A stretch of DNA of 64,000 bases from Evernia prunastri (lineage: Eukaryota; Ascomycota; Lecanoromycetes; Lecanorales; Parmeliaceae). The translations under genes and the position numbers were made by a program. Below the pieces are notes generated by a model. That model did no database searches. It was given only the letters and a program-made list of their open reading frames with translations, and was not told the DNA's origin. The DNA is taken from assembly GCA_003184365.1 (NCBI GenBank), contig NKYR01000016.1, positions 186,001 through 250,000 on the forward strand, written 5' to 3'. Shown here in pieces: positions 12,752-25,200 of the stretch. Position 1 is the first letter of the stretch. Every line of letters starts with the position of its first letter.

Positions 12752-13479
12752 TGTAACATACAGGGTTGATTTTGCGCACAACATGCTTTATTTTACAGAG
12801 TGCGAGAGACGGGCCTTGAAAATTGAGGCCTTGGACGAGTAGCCGGCTCTGCTCATCGCTCGTCCTTGATTGACGAGTCTCGACTCTATTTCGGCCACCT
12901 TTCGGTCCGCGAAAGCATAGAGTTGGAGACCTGAGCAGGGCATACACGATGCCTATCTATCGACGCACGCACTCGTGCAGGGCGGAAGAAAATGCGTTCC
13001 GGAAGACCGAGAGGCGTTTCGGTCCAGTCCTCTCATCGTGCGCTTAAATTACGATTGCAACGCAGCGCAGCGCGCTTCCCAGGATCGACAAAGGCGAAGC
13101 CAGAGTGGCTTCGGAAACGGCGCGGAACGATTGAACCTTCCTGGATAGAAGGGGAGGCAGGGAGAGAGAATGATGCCTTATTCTCCGCGCGAATTGAAGA
13201 TATATGTATACTAAAGACAAGTCGTTGGTCGAGAAGGATTGAGCGGAGCTTGTACATTCAGTTACTCCAATTCGAATCCATTCAGATGAGACGCGAGCAT
13301 CAGCGATGCAACGCTCGAGGTCTGAAGAATGCTTTCTCATCTATTAACCTTCACACTACCCGCTTCCGCATAACGATCGTAATCCCCATTCCCCATCCCC
13401 TCCCTTCCCACGCCCCATCCATCTCATCTCATCTCATCCCACAAACCCATTCCCACCCCCTTCCCAACTCCCAAAACCC
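12752..13479. other. Convergent 3' intergenic region
   Basis: 728 bp between the convergent zds1-like (+) and msrB (-) genes. A C-rich tract with repeated CCCAT/TCATC units lies at 13386-13470, next to the msrB stop. The long plus-strand frame through here is antisense to msrB and shows no family likeness. Confidence 0.45.
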
Positions 13480-14246
13480 TCACTTCCCCCCCACCCCCTC
13501 CGCGAACCTCAAACTGACGCTATTGACGCAGTGCCGCTCGTCCGTCGGCGTCGGGTACCCCTCCCCCTTGAAGACGTGGCCCAGGTGGCCCCCGCACTTG
13601 CTGCAGGTGATCTCCGTGCGGGACATGCCGAGCGTGGAGTCGGTGTGGCGCGTCACGGCGCCGGGCAGGGAGTCGAAGTAGGCGGGCCAGCCGCAGCCGG
13701 ATTTGAACTTGTGCGTCGCGCGGTAGAGGGGCGCGTGGCAGGCGGCGCATTCCTGTTTGTGCATCGGGTTAGTTAGCGGGGTGAGTTTTTTAATTGGGGG
13801 GGGGGGGGGGGGTGACGATGTGGTTGGTTGCTTGGGGGGGTTTCTTTCGTTTTTGGGGGGTAGGAAGGGTGGGGGAAAGGGGAAGCGGGGAAAAGAAGAC
13901 TCACGTAAGTCCCCTCGCTGGGCATGTGCTTGTCGTATTCCCCGACGTACGGCGCCTCGGTGCCCTTGCCCCTGATGACGCGGAACTGCTCCGGCGACAG
14001 CACGGCGCGCCACTCGTCGTCGCTCTTCTTGACCGGGTAGTCCGTCATGTCTTTCGATGAAGCGGGGCCGCTGCTGAAGAGGGAACCGAGGAAAGGGATG
14101 CTGGGCATGGACCGGAAGAGGAGGAGGGTGTTGCGGTTGGCGGAGGTCAAGGGCGAGAGTGATGTTTGGTTGTTGCGGAAGCTTGCTGTGGTGAGGTTCG
14201 TGAGGGTGAATGTGCGGATGAGGGTTGGGAGGTTGGGGAAGCGCAT
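13480..14246 (-). CDS. msrB: Methionine-R-sulfoxide reductase MsrB
   Basis: Two exons (14246-13905, 13752-13480), 204 aa. It reduces methionine-R-sulfoxide in proteins. The MsrB core is complete: zinc cysteines C116/C119 (ECAACH) and C164/C167 (CSKCGGHLGHVF), the GCGWPAY block with C134 as a possible resolving cysteine, and catalytic C189 in DERHCVNSVSLRF. The first 46 residues are rich in Arg, Thr and Asn with no Asp or Glu, suggesting a mitochondrial presequence; an internal Met before PSIPFLGSLF could start a cytosolic form. The 152-nt intron is unusually long for this window and contains a 17-base homopolymer (G on the plus strand, C in the transcript). Confidence 0.95.
13796..13812. repeat. 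Homopolymer G17 (C17 in msrB sense)
   Basis: Seventeen consecutive G on the plus strand inside the msrB intron. Tracts of this length are prone to slippage, so the exact count may be a sequencing or assembly artefact. Confidence 0.85.
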
Positions 14247-14657
14247 GTACGTATTGTGTTTTGGGGTTTTATATAAGTAGGGGATTGGAAAGGAGGCTGT
14301 GAAGGGCGTATGGGTTGGTGATGTTGACTGATCAGTGATCGTTATTCATGGAATATGCGCTCGACGCCACTTGACGGGATGATGACATTGATGCGGGCGC
14401 TAGCTCGGGACGGAAATATAGAGTGGCGTCAACTTGAGAGACAGATTTGGAATCTGCCAAGACTTTCATATTCATTAAAGTAACTCCGTACGGAGTAGGT
14501 GTTCATGCATTTAATAAAAAATGGCGTGGATGGATACCTTGCACAAATGTATAGTACGACGCCAATGAGGTTGTATGCCAAGGAGTAAGGTTGATGATAT
14601 ATTACATCCTCGTTACCTTCGCCGCCTAAACGCCGTTCCCACCAGATGCATCATCCG
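14247..14657. other. msrB upstream / hse1 downstream region
   Basis: 411 bp. It contains a perfect 14-bp palindrome, ACTCCGTACGGAGT (14483-14496). Otherwise it holds the msrB promoter and the hse1 3' end; no gene seen. Confidence 0.5.
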
Positions 14658-16971
14658 TTACCTGTAGAAATCGCTGTGATTCCCCTGCGCCTCAGCAACA
14701 TACCCCGGCTGCTGTTGTGCCGGCGGAGCGTGATATGCCTGGTATCCGCCTGAAGGTGGTCCAGAGTTGAGGACTGGATATGGATTTTGCCCCATGCTAG
14801 GAGACGGCGCTTGAGGGGCCGCTTGTGAAGGTGGCGCTTGGCTGTATGGTGCGTAATGGTCTTGTGTAGTGGGAGGGCCCACGGGAGTCTGAGGGTAAGG
14901 AGCTTGTTGACTGGCGAATGCTGGTTGAGATTGCTGCGCTTGCCCGTATGGCTCACCGTCTGTAGGAGAGTGGAGGGAAGGCGAGTACTCGCTCTCGGGC
15001 TTCGACGGGTGGATATGAGGTGGGTATGACTGGGGTCGGCTGTCTGTGGGGCTTGCGTACGAAGACGATGAGAGTTCTTGTGGGTTGTCGTATGTCGATT
15101 GTGGGCGGTGGGAATAGGGATCTGATGAGGGTGGGCCTTGATTACCGGAAGGTATCCGGTTGCGAGGATCGTGAGGTGGATATTGTTGCTGCTGTTGTTG
15201 TTGTTGCTGTTGCTGCTGTTGGGATGGTGGTGGTTGACCGGCGTATGAAAACGGTTGAGGCCCATTTTGAGGAGGGTACTGCGGCTTTGGGGTGCGAGAG
15301 TCTGTCATTGTGAGTGAGAAGCCGAGTCCTCCAATGGTTGCATCTTACCTTGGGGGACGCCATTAGGACCCGGGGTATAATAGCGACCAGGACCTTGCTG
15401 CGGAGGTGGTCCCTGCTGTGGAAAACCACTATCATAGCCATACTGCTGCGGCTGGCTTTGGCGACCATACTGTGGCTGTGAAGGCTGGGACATCGAAGCT
15501 TCCAGCAGCGATTCGTAATCCCTGCGCGCTTTGATGAATTTTTCATTGAGCTGCGTGAAATCGTCTTCGTTGAAGCATTAGCAATGTGTCTCTCACAAGA
15601 CGGATGTATTCCTACCTTTCTTATGCGAGTACTTCCCAATCAGCTCAATGAGCTTGGGTCGTATCGCAAGCGTCGAATGGTAGAGCTCCGTAATCTCCTC
15701 ATTGTCCCTGACATTCAACTCTGAACTGCTAGTGATCAGCAGTGTTAGAAGTTTCTCCACGTTCTTGATCTCTCCAAACACTTCTGCTTCCATTTGCGCC
15801 TCTCGCTGCAGATCATCCTGAGTGGGATCCGCCAATTTTTCAACGTAATTCAGCGGAAAAATGCCCGTCTGTCCTCTCAGCGAGCCCTTCCACCAGTCTT
15901 TATAGACTGACTCGATTACCGCAATGATGTCGCCTTTTCGAAATTGTAGTTCTCCGGCTTCTGAAGGCTGGAAATCGAACAACGCTCGCACCCTTGAAAC
16001 CGTAGCTGCGGTCGTCCCTGATGACACAGGTTGTGCGGGTGTCGTATGCTGTGAAGGACCAGCAGCTATTGAAGATGATGCTGGGCTTGGCTTTTTTCCT
16101 GATGCTTGTTCACCCGCGGGCTTGTCTTTGATTGATAGTGCCAACGCCATTTGTAATTCCTCCTCCTCCTTTTGTCTATCAACATCTGTAATCTGGCGTT
16201 TATTAGGCTTGGACGGCGGGTATATGTTGGGATCTGTTGGTATAAGCCTCCATCTCTTCAACTCGCTGACCGGGCATACTTTGACTCTTCAGCTTCATAT
16301 ACGCCTGGTCCATAATGCCTAGATCAGGGTCCCTCGAGAACTCCTCTGACCATTCTGCCATCCGCTCTATGATCTTGGTTTTCACTTGTTGATGTGTGTT
16401 CTGTATATACATCAGCACGCAACCCCACCAATTCTGGCTCCCCAGCGTACCCTATCGCCTGCTAGTCGCAGCAACGCATCTGTGAAGCTCCTCGAGGCTA
16501 GTTCTCTGTGCATTTTCGGACCGCAATTTTGAGAGCATGCATTCGCCAGCTACACCAGGTGGTCAGCGCCCAGTTCCTCCGTCCATGGATATGGTGATGA
16601 TCGTACCTCAAGGGTGTAGAGCTGCACATTGGCATTTCGGTGGGCAAGTCGCTTGATCATGGAGGCAATCGCATCCTTTGCTCTTGGGAACAAAAAATGA
16701 GCCTGGATGTCGACGCTACGCTGAAAAGGATGTGACAAACCCCGAGTCTTCTGCGCCGACTTTATCACAGACGTCCTAATAGTTCTCAGCATCTGAGCAT
16801 ACCAGCGCTCGACGGCAGCTTCGTTCCCTACCAATATGTATTCCCAATTCTCTGACGTAAGGTTTTCATCCGTTGCTTTCGCTGCCTTACGATCAGTGAC
16901 TGCCTGGAGCTTCTGCATGGTCAAGACTTACCAACGGCGTCATCGAATGCATTCTGCTGTGCTCGAAACAT
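14658..16971 (-). CDS. hse1: ESCRT-0 subunit Hse1 (STAM homologue)
   Basis: Nine exons on the minus strand: 16971-16932, 16881-16832, 16775-16741, 16682-16607, 16549-16451, 16400-16280, 16233-15616, 15564-15349, 15301-14658; 632 aa. Every junction keeps frame. A VHS domain fills residues 1-140 (ATDENLTSENWEYIL, DVCDKVG, MIKRLAHRNANVQLYTLE). A ubiquitin-interacting motif follows at about 163-177 (EEEELQMALALSI), then an SH3 domain at about 221-276 (RALFDFQPSEAGELQF, DWWKGSLRGQTGIFPLNYV), a helical GAT-like segment, and a long Pro/Gln tail with a polyQ run. Family knowledge: Hse1 pairs with Vps27 on endosomes to sort ubiquitylated cargo to the vacuole. Note the small 5' exons, usual for VHS genes in these fungi. 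Confidence 0.95.
15181..15223. repeat. CAG/CAA repeat encoding polyglutamine
   Basis: An imperfect CAG/CAA triplet run (CTG/TTG on the plus strand) encodes an uninterrupted Gln tract of about 14 residues in the C-terminal tail of Hse1. The CAG and CAA codons are mixed, which tends to stabilise length. Confidence 0.85.
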
Positions 16972-17816
16972 GGTCGCTATTTATTTGAGGGTAGGAATCA
17001 AAGCTATGAATACTTAATGAAATGAAAATGAAGAGAAGTGTAGTATGTGAGAGAAAGCGAAACCTTGGAGCCTGCTACTCTAACACTTCTGGATATCCTG
17101 ACTTGCGGCCCTCACTAGCGGCAGATCTAGGTGTGGCTTAAACTGCGGCTTATGACGAAGACGATGAGGCTGTGATTATTCTCTATCACTAGCAGCTTAA
17201 TTTCTGTGCAAGACTCACATACTGAGATACTCACATTTATTGAGACATAGAGACTAGAGACTCGGGTCTTCTGAAATTCTGCATTGCACTGCGTTGTATA
17301 ATTTTGGTATTTCTAAACTGCCTCGCCGAAATCATAAATAATGTTTCCATGACTCGTGCTTTCACTTTCAGAAAATAATATCAACACCCTAGCCCATGAT
17401 GCCCGTCGGCAGCTGTGCCGAAGCGCTCTCTTGAAGCGCCATAAGTAAGGTAAGTAGGCCTTCGTGTAAACGTGTAAAAAGCTCCAGCGCCTCTTGAGAT
17501 GGGGATTTTTTTTGGGGAGATTCTGGCACCTTTGCTCGCCCCGCTAATTGGCGCACGCCGAAGCGGACGTATGGAAGTTTGCGCAATCCTTATGACAAAA
17601 ATATAGTACCTATAATGTAAGAAGAATATATCGTAGTATCTGACTTTGGTCCTGCAAGCCACGACATTGGGAACATCAGGTCATCTAATGGTGGACGAGA
17701 GGGCACAATGTGGTCGGTGAAGGCTTCCGGCTGCGGAAGCCTAGCGCCAAGCAGCCGTAATCGAAGACAGCAATATCTGGTGCAAGTTGCTGAAGCGTTT
17801 GATTTCTCTTATACGT
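16972..17816. other. hse1 promoter / cla4-like 3' region
   Basis: 845 bp between two minus-strand genes. Short frames in 17380-17660 show no homology that I recognise. No RNA gene seen. Confidence 0.45.
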
Positions 17817-20620
17817 TCAAGAGCCTTTGCTGGCTCTCTCCGCGGCCCGGCTGGCACGAGCTGATCGTACCAATGGAGCCAGATTGATCAAGGGCTCAGC
17901 CGTCAATATGTATGCATGCTATAGGGAGTCAGCAGGGCACAGCCGACAAGGTCGGTGGATGTCCGTACCTTCAAGAGGTCATGGGCAGAGGCACGTTTCT
18001 CAGGGTCGACCTTGAGCGCGAAGTTCAAGAAGTCCTTGAACACCTGTGATAACTCGTGCTCTTCTTTGATCTTAGGAGTTCCGTTCGTCGCGATCAAGTA
18101 CAGGGCTCGAAGCGGAGATTCTGTCAGGTAAGGTGGTTCCCCTTCAATCATTTCGATGGCCATAATGCCTAGACTCCATATGTCTACCTTGCGGCCGTAC
18201 TCCTTCCTTGTTACAACTTCTGGCGCCATCCAGTAGGGGGTACCAACCATGGTGGTGCGCTTGTTGTGAGACTCATTGATTTGAGCACAGAAACCGAAGT
18301 CGGCTAGGAGCTATTAGCACACGTCTTCACAGGCCAGAAAGGTAGACATACTGAGCTTGATGTTGCCGTCCATAGCGAGCAGAATATTGTCGGACTTGAT
18401 GTCTCGATGAATGACACCTTTGGAGTGCAAATGTTGTAGCCCATTTAACGTCTAGGAACAGTTCAGCCGAATCAAACATGCCACATGCACGGACGACGTA
18501 CCTCTCGGCAAACAGCAGCAATCTGCCCCTCGCTCATCAGATTAAATGTTACGACATCGGTCAAACTTCCTCCCTCCATATACTCCATAATTACCCATAG
18601 ATCTCCTTGGCGCAAATAGCTGTCCATGAAATTTACAATGTTCTTGTGCTTGCTGTCTTTCATAACAAGGATCTCGTTGATAATGAGATCCTTCTTCGGC
18701 TGCTGCTCAAGGTTCATTTGTTTGATGGCCACGCACTTGTTAGTGCCTACTTCAGTAGCTGTGTAGACACCTCCCGAAGCACCCTGACCGATCTTGTTGA
18801 GATTCTTGTACCGCTTCATCGGATCTCCAGTCGTACATATGGCATTAAGTCTTGCTACGATGTCGATGCCGCCAGTGTTTCGGTTCGGTCGTCGTCTTGG
18901 ATTAGGTCCTGTACGAGCTTGATGTGTTGGATGTGGAACATTTTGCGGGTCTGAAGGAGTTGGGGAAAACTGCTGTGGCGGAGATTTAGGCGCGTTCTGC
19001 TGCTGCCGACTGGTTTGCCGTTGGCTTGGGCTTCCATCAACCTGTTTGCCTTGAATCGGTTTTTGGACTGGGGCAAGAGGGTGTTCCTGTTGTTGCGAAT
19101 ACTGAATTGGGCTACTGATTTGGCCGGGAGTAGCGCGAGACGTCTGCCTAGTAAGTCCATTTGTTTGGGATTTTGAGGGTTGACGCTGGAGACCAAGGTC
19201 GCGGTCTGCCTCTTCGACTGCATTGGACACCGAACGGTTTCGTATTGGCAGCTCCTCGCTTGGCCTGCTCTGCATTGGTAAGGCTTCCTTAGGAACGTGC
19301 GGTGGGTGTGGAGCAGCGCGAGCAGGGGTGAGATTCGCTGCCGTAGGTGTGCCGGGTGGTCGAGGTGCTGGACGTTGAGCAACTAGATTCGACTGGGTCA
19401 TGGGTGGAGGACCCGCCGTGAAATTGTTGGCTGTTGGCATGCTTCGAGGAACGGGCGGAGGCGGTCGTGGATTTTCGAAGCTGGTTTCATGGTTTGAAGG
19501 AAAACGAGGGCTTGTCGGCGGACTTGTGATGGTTGAGAGATGCGAATGAGATTGTTGAGGAGCTGAATTTGTAGACGTAAGAAGACTTAACCCAGATACC
19601 GATGGGTCCTCGGCCCTTGCGTGGTCAAATTTGTGCCACACCTGTTCTTCGTCTTGGCCTCCGGCAGTGTCCTTGTAGAAAGTCATGATATCCACAATGG
19701 CTTGCGGATTCTTCTCTTGCTCCATCTTCGAAATCCCACTCTCCTGTAGCATCCGCTGCCATTCCTTGGGTAAACCCTGCATCTTGTTAGTACACTTGCT
19801 CTGCGCATCGTCTTCCGCGCGAGGAAATGATCCCACATCGGATCAAAGTGAAGGAGACGTGATATAGGAGACGTGGATAAGATAGAATGAGACATACCGT
19901 GAACTGCCCGGTCTCATTGTCGAAGCCTACGTGAGTAACGTGCACAGGATTTTCTGGCGCGGAGATTTTGACGCTGTTGGATCGTGGAGAACCCAAAACA
20001 CTGCCTATGAAAGAGGAAATGCCACTCTTTTTTTTCCATGGCGTAGAGTTCCTTGCCTCGTCTGAGTATCTCTTTGATGTAGATGTTCCCATGTCGGAGT
20101 CGGGCGGGGTAACGTTGTTGATTGATCGATCGCCAATGGAGAAGCTCGCAGACTGGCGCAAGGATGGGCTCATCATCTTCGCATTCGGAGTTGTGTAGGA
20201 GAGTGGAGGCGGACCGGGTCTTCTGAGAGAGTTTTGAAATCCAGAGGCTTTTGTGGAGTCGAGCTGTGTCAGTGTACCAGGATGCGCATTGAACTCATCG
20301 GCGGTCTTCTCATCAAACGATTGACGTGCGGAGAAGCGGTGACGATTGCTATATGCTTCGCTGTATGCGTCAAGAGACGATGGGTTGCCAAATTGAGAGC
20401 CGCTAGGTGTGTTGGGTGATCGATCGAGGGACGAGCTGGAAGATGTGTGATAGGAAGGAGTGCGACGATGACTATCGTGACTGCTCGCGGGAGACTGCGA
20501 TGACGACGGGTGTCTCTGAAGATTTGTCGCAGAGCTCTGATTCATAGTGTGTCGAGGATCGATGGAAATGCTGGTCGGCGGCGGTGGTTGTTTGGTCAGT
20601 CGCCTTGGCTTGTGGTCCAT
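17817..20620 (-). CDS. cla4: Cla4-type p21-activated kinase (no PH domain seen)
   Basis: Five exons: 20620-19898, 19776-18502, 18451-18352, 18303-17969, 17918-17817; 844 aa. A CRIB motif ends exon 1 and runs into exon 2 (ISAPENPVHVTHVGFD, then GLPKEWQRML, about residues 219-251). After a long Pro/Gln linker comes a complete kinase domain from about residue 564: GQGASGGVYT, VAIK (K593), HRDIKSDN (D683), DFG (D701) and GTPYWMAPEVV. Family knowledge: PAKs are activated by GTP-Cdc42/Rac and control polarity, septation and hyphal growth. The kinase block KQMNLEQQPKKDLIINEIL is Cla4-like rather than Ste20-like. Odd: classical Cla4 has an N-terminal PH domain; the roughly 215 residues before CRIB here are disordered, with no PH pattern. 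Confidence 0.9.
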
Positions 20621-22270
20621 GCTCCTCTCTCTTTTCTCCCTCTCTTTCCCCGGTCCTCAACCTTAGCGCGGAAATGGCTAGGGCAGAAATGCGGGTAAAG
20701 GACTAAGGGTAAAGGTAAGGTAAGGTAAGGTACGGAGCTAAAGTGTATACTATAGTATGGTATTGTTTTCACGGAATAATGATAAAACAACAATACTGCA
20801 TCACATAATGTCTTGCATCGGACTGTGGGTTATAATGTAAATGGCGATGTTGCACGTTTTGTAGTTTGGGTGAAGGCTAGAAATAATCTTGTAGATCTCC
20901 CTTCCCACCGCGTGCATGTTCCTTTAGTGCGACGAGCATCATTGCCTCTTATATCTAGCACCCTTTTTTGACATAAGGTACCTATGTGCCTATATAGAAC
21001 TCGTGGAGTACGTGGAGTATATGGATGGAGCCTGGCGACATAGGCCAGGATACGAGTCAAAACGACGGATGCTTACAATGAGGAGGAAGCCATTGAATTT
21101 TTCTCTTTGTCTGCCTTGTCTCTACAGCCTCTTCCTGTATCTTATTTACCTAGATCATAAAGTCTTGGTTACATGTGAGAAATCATGAGGAAGATAGCTT
21201 CAGCCTGCAATATGATACTTAACGTGTTTTAGGTGCTGCTCACCAGCTCTATTTCATTACAAACTGTAACCTCCTGAAGCGTGCTTCCATATCAGCAAAG
21301 CACTCTTTATCAGCCTCTTCCATCCTGTCATTGAATTGCTGCATCTTGAAGGGAGATCTGCTATTTCCTCGGATCCTGATCAATCTACAATTAGAACGCC
21401 TATAACATGTTTAATATCTTTGGGCTTAAGCAACATTCCATCACCTAGTAGGACAGCAATTCACACCCTGACCCGGAAGGTGAGCTCCCGGTGTGCTATC
21501 CGAGTAGATCCCGGGGTAGGGTGAGAATTACTACCCCACAACATGATATAGATCAGTCAAATAGATCTTCAATCCTAAATGCCAGATTAGCGTTGTACGG
21601 CAAGGCAGAATATTTCGCGACATATCGGGTGGCAGTAGCCTATTATCCTGCATATTTCAGATTATTTGAGGGATGCAGGAATGGAGGATTGAGGAGGGAA
21701 AATAAGCCAGTAAGTCAGTTGATTTACAATGTCCGGTCCTTCAGTTTCGTAAGGAGGTAAGGCAGGGTTGGAAAAAGGATGGCCCGATGGCGCTAGCGAA
21801 TTAGCCTCGGACAAGTGAGAAGGTATTCCAGTCGAAAAATCCAAACCTTAGACAGACAAAAGTATTCTCAAAGGTCATCCTCCGTTCCTACAACCTTCTC
21901 AAGTTGAGCCTTGTCTTCCTGAACATTCTCCCCACCTGAGACCATAGTTTTTATTCTCCCCCTTCTTCGACAACCTTTTCTCGCAGCGCTTGTCCGAATT
22001 CTACAAGTCCCTGACCCCGTGCCATGTCTCGCCAATAGTTTCAGTCGACAACAAATCTTTATCACAAGTGAAGAGCTCATTCCTGGATATGACGCTCTGA
22101 GGTATTTCAAAGCGAGATTGCCCCTCGTGCCCATGTGTCTTAAGTGCTGAACCGCGTTAGGAATCCAGCCTGCCTCTTCGCTACTGTGTTATCCCCGACC
22201 TCGACCGAAGCCTCAACCCATATCATCCTGCACAAGGGACATTTAATACCACCTGGTGAATCGGCAAAAC
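20621..22270. other. Large intergenic region between divergent cla4-like and vigilin genes
   Basis: 1,650 bp, the largest promoter space in the conserved part of the window, shared by two divergent genes. It contains a small (GGTAA)n run at 20714-20732. No coding frame with family resemblance, and no tRNA or TPsiC-like motif found by eye. The vigilin leader near 21880-22270 is pyrimidine-rich. Confidence 0.45.
20714..20732. repeat. GGTAA short tandem repeat
   Basis: About four GGTAA units just upstream of the cla4-like gene; a microsatellite-sized tract with no assigned role. Confidence 0.6.
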
Positions 22271-25200
22271 ATGGCTGCAGATCCAACAACGAACGGGGAA
22301 AGCTCCTTGAACTCCCAAACTCTGACGGCAGCGGAGAGACTCCAACAGAAACACGAGGCTGATGCTGCTCACCGACCCATCGTTGAAGACGTTGTCGATG
22401 AGGAAGATCTTGCACATCCGCCACCATCTATGCACCTTACACCTGAACCTGAATCTATGCATGACCCACTGGAACAAGCACAGCCCATGTCAGAGAAAGC
22501 TGCGGGGAAACAAAAATCAAGGGATGAACCCACCCAAACACCTATGAAATCAAAACCCGACGGCGTTGCCTCTTTTGATGCCCAGGATCAAGAAGCTTTC
22601 CCAGCTCTTGGGAGTGGGCCGAAAGCTCCGGCGCCAGTCCCGGCTGCTATGGCATGGGGAGCAAAGAAACCGTCTTCGGTTCACGCTGGCGCAAATGGCA
22701 CCAACGGCAACGCTCATCTCCCGAGTATGAGCTCGTCTCGAGCCTCAACCCCTACATCTGGCTTAATGACCCCTGCTTCAACCAATGCCTCTCGCGGACC
22801 ACAACCATACGGGCTATCTATGCCCCAACAAATGCCGATGCCGGGTAGACACAGCGAGAGGATCCAGTTCGCACCCTCGCAATTGCTGCCAAGAGAGCAG
22901 TTAAAGAAACCTTTGCAGGACGTGCTAAGAGGTATAAACAAGAGCTCAAAAGCAAAGGTCGAGATGAAGTCCGGCCCGAGCGGGAACATTATCTTTGAAG
23001 GCACTGGTCCGGTTGATGCTACTAGGCAAGCCTTGAAAGATCTAGCTAGAGAAGTTGGCTCTAAGCAGCACGTCAAAATCCCGGTTCCACTGAGCGTGCG
23101 CCCGCATGTCATTGGCCGTCAAGGTGCTGTGGTTCAGGGAATCTCAAAGCGAACAGGCGCCCGCGTGCAGATACCGAAAGGGGAGGACACCTCAAACTTT
23201 GACTTAGAGGACGATGATAGTCAAACCATTGATGTTGCTATCGAGGGAGACGCAGTTGCAGCGGAGATGGCTAGGCGTGAGATCGAAGCAATAGTCAATG
23301 ATCGTACATCAACTGTCAACCTGCGTTTACGAGACATTCCCGCCGAGTTTTATCCGTTCATTGCTGGTCCTCACAACAGTGGCGTCAACGCTCTCGAAGA
23401 TGGGCGTCAAGTCAGAGTTCAGGTGCCTCATTATCATACCTGGTCAGATCAGCCGCCTCCTCAAGCGCCATCTTCTGGCATGCCCGTCTTTCTCCCTAGC
23501 TCTGAGAATCATATCCGTATATCTGGCGATCGACTGGCTGCACAGGAAGCACGAGCTGCAATTGAGCGCCAGGTTCAGGAATTACGCCGTCAGATCACCC
23601 TTTCTCAATTCCCAATCGAGCGCGGTCGACATCAATTCATTTCCGACAGCAAAGGTGCTTCATTGAACGATATTCTGGCAGAGACTGGCTGTGCAGTCAT
23701 CCTGCCACCTCCATCAGAAGACACTGAATTATTGACTGTTATCGGTCCACAAGATAAGTTGGAACTTGCAACCAACAAAGTCATAGACCTGGCTGGTAGT
23801 ATGCAATTGTCTGTTGTTGACATTGCGCGCCTACATGCAAGCGCTCCCCTGGGCCCTCAGTCTCACGCTCGAGCATTGACAAGATATCTGCAACGGCATC
23901 AGGTGATCAAAGAACTGGAAAGACAATTCGATGCTCGCATCGTTCTGTCTACCATCGAAAATGGTCCGACCAGCTGGGAAGTATACCACAAAGATGGCAG
24001 GAATGGTATCCGTGCGCGTCAGGACATCACGAACCTCATCAGTGCACATCCACCGACTCGGCTCCGCCATGTGGAGGTCGATCCCTTTTTCCATGAACAT
24101 ATCCACCGGCAGGGCAGTCAGCGTGTTCGCGATGACTTCGGCGTTCATCTTCTCCCTCCTGAAGAGAGTAATCAAGAGCCTCACCTGGTGCTCGTGTACG
24201 AAGGGCCTCCACCAAGCGACGGTGGAGAGTATCAACTGCCAAGGCAGAGACCATCGAATGACGAGGTTGCCGAGTTCGAGGCAAATCTTCGACAAGCTCA
24301 AGAGTTCATTCTAGGCCTCATCCAAGGAAAGCAGGACATTGGCGCGGCCGACGTTGAGGTTCCACCCAAGTAAGTGCATTGTTCAAGCTCGAGCGAACCT
24401 TTCTGACACGGTATAGATATCATGACAAAGTCAGGAAATTTGTGCAACGTGAACAGCAAAACCTTCCGCATTCAGAGATTCCGGTACAGGTAAAGTTTGG
24501 GGCCACGGACACGGCTAACGGCGGGATGCCGGTATCGCAAGACCCAGTAGCTGCAGCAATACTTGATCATGGGTGTCATTTACGAGGACCAAGTGATGCT
24601 GTTGAGGTACTCTCTGAGAAGATTGCAGCTTTCCTCGAAACGGACAGGAAAGAGGAATCAGAGCGAGGTCATGTCACGACCTTCGACTTCCCGCAAAAAT
24701 ATGCGAACTATCTCATTGGCAAGAAAGGCGATAATATCAATAAATATCGCGAAGAGTTTGATGTCGACATTCAAGTAAAAGACGGCAAAGTTGAGATCAC
24801 CGGGCCTAAGGCAAAAGCCGATGCCGCCAAGTCGAGGATCGTCGCTTTAGGTAAGAAACTCGAGGACGAGGCCACCCACGTCCTTAAAATCAAACCAGAA
24901 TATCATCGAGACATGATTGGCGCCAAGGGGAGTCAAGTAAATCAGCTTCAAAACAAATACAACGTACGAGTGCAATTCCCTCGATCGGCTGCGGCCTTGG
25001 ACGATGATCGGTCTGTTGCCGATGATGCCAGTGAAGCTGGCAGTACGAGGAACCGGAGGCCCAATCAAGCTCCCGATGAGGTGATTGTGCGAGGGCCGAG
25101 AAAAGGCGCAGATGACGCAAGAGACGAGCTTCTAAATCTTTTGCAGTGGACTTTGGACAACTCACATAAATCTACTGTTTCCGTTGCGCAGGCCCAACTC

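Noticed and set aside
12992..13681. 229-codon plus-strand frame
   Set aside because: Antisense to msrB and a C-rich tract; composition reflects the opposite strand and no family is recognisable.
21330..21560. Possible tRNA or structured RNA upstream of vigilin
   Set aside because: Some short inverted repeats, but no acceptor stem plus TPsiC-like box in the right spacing.
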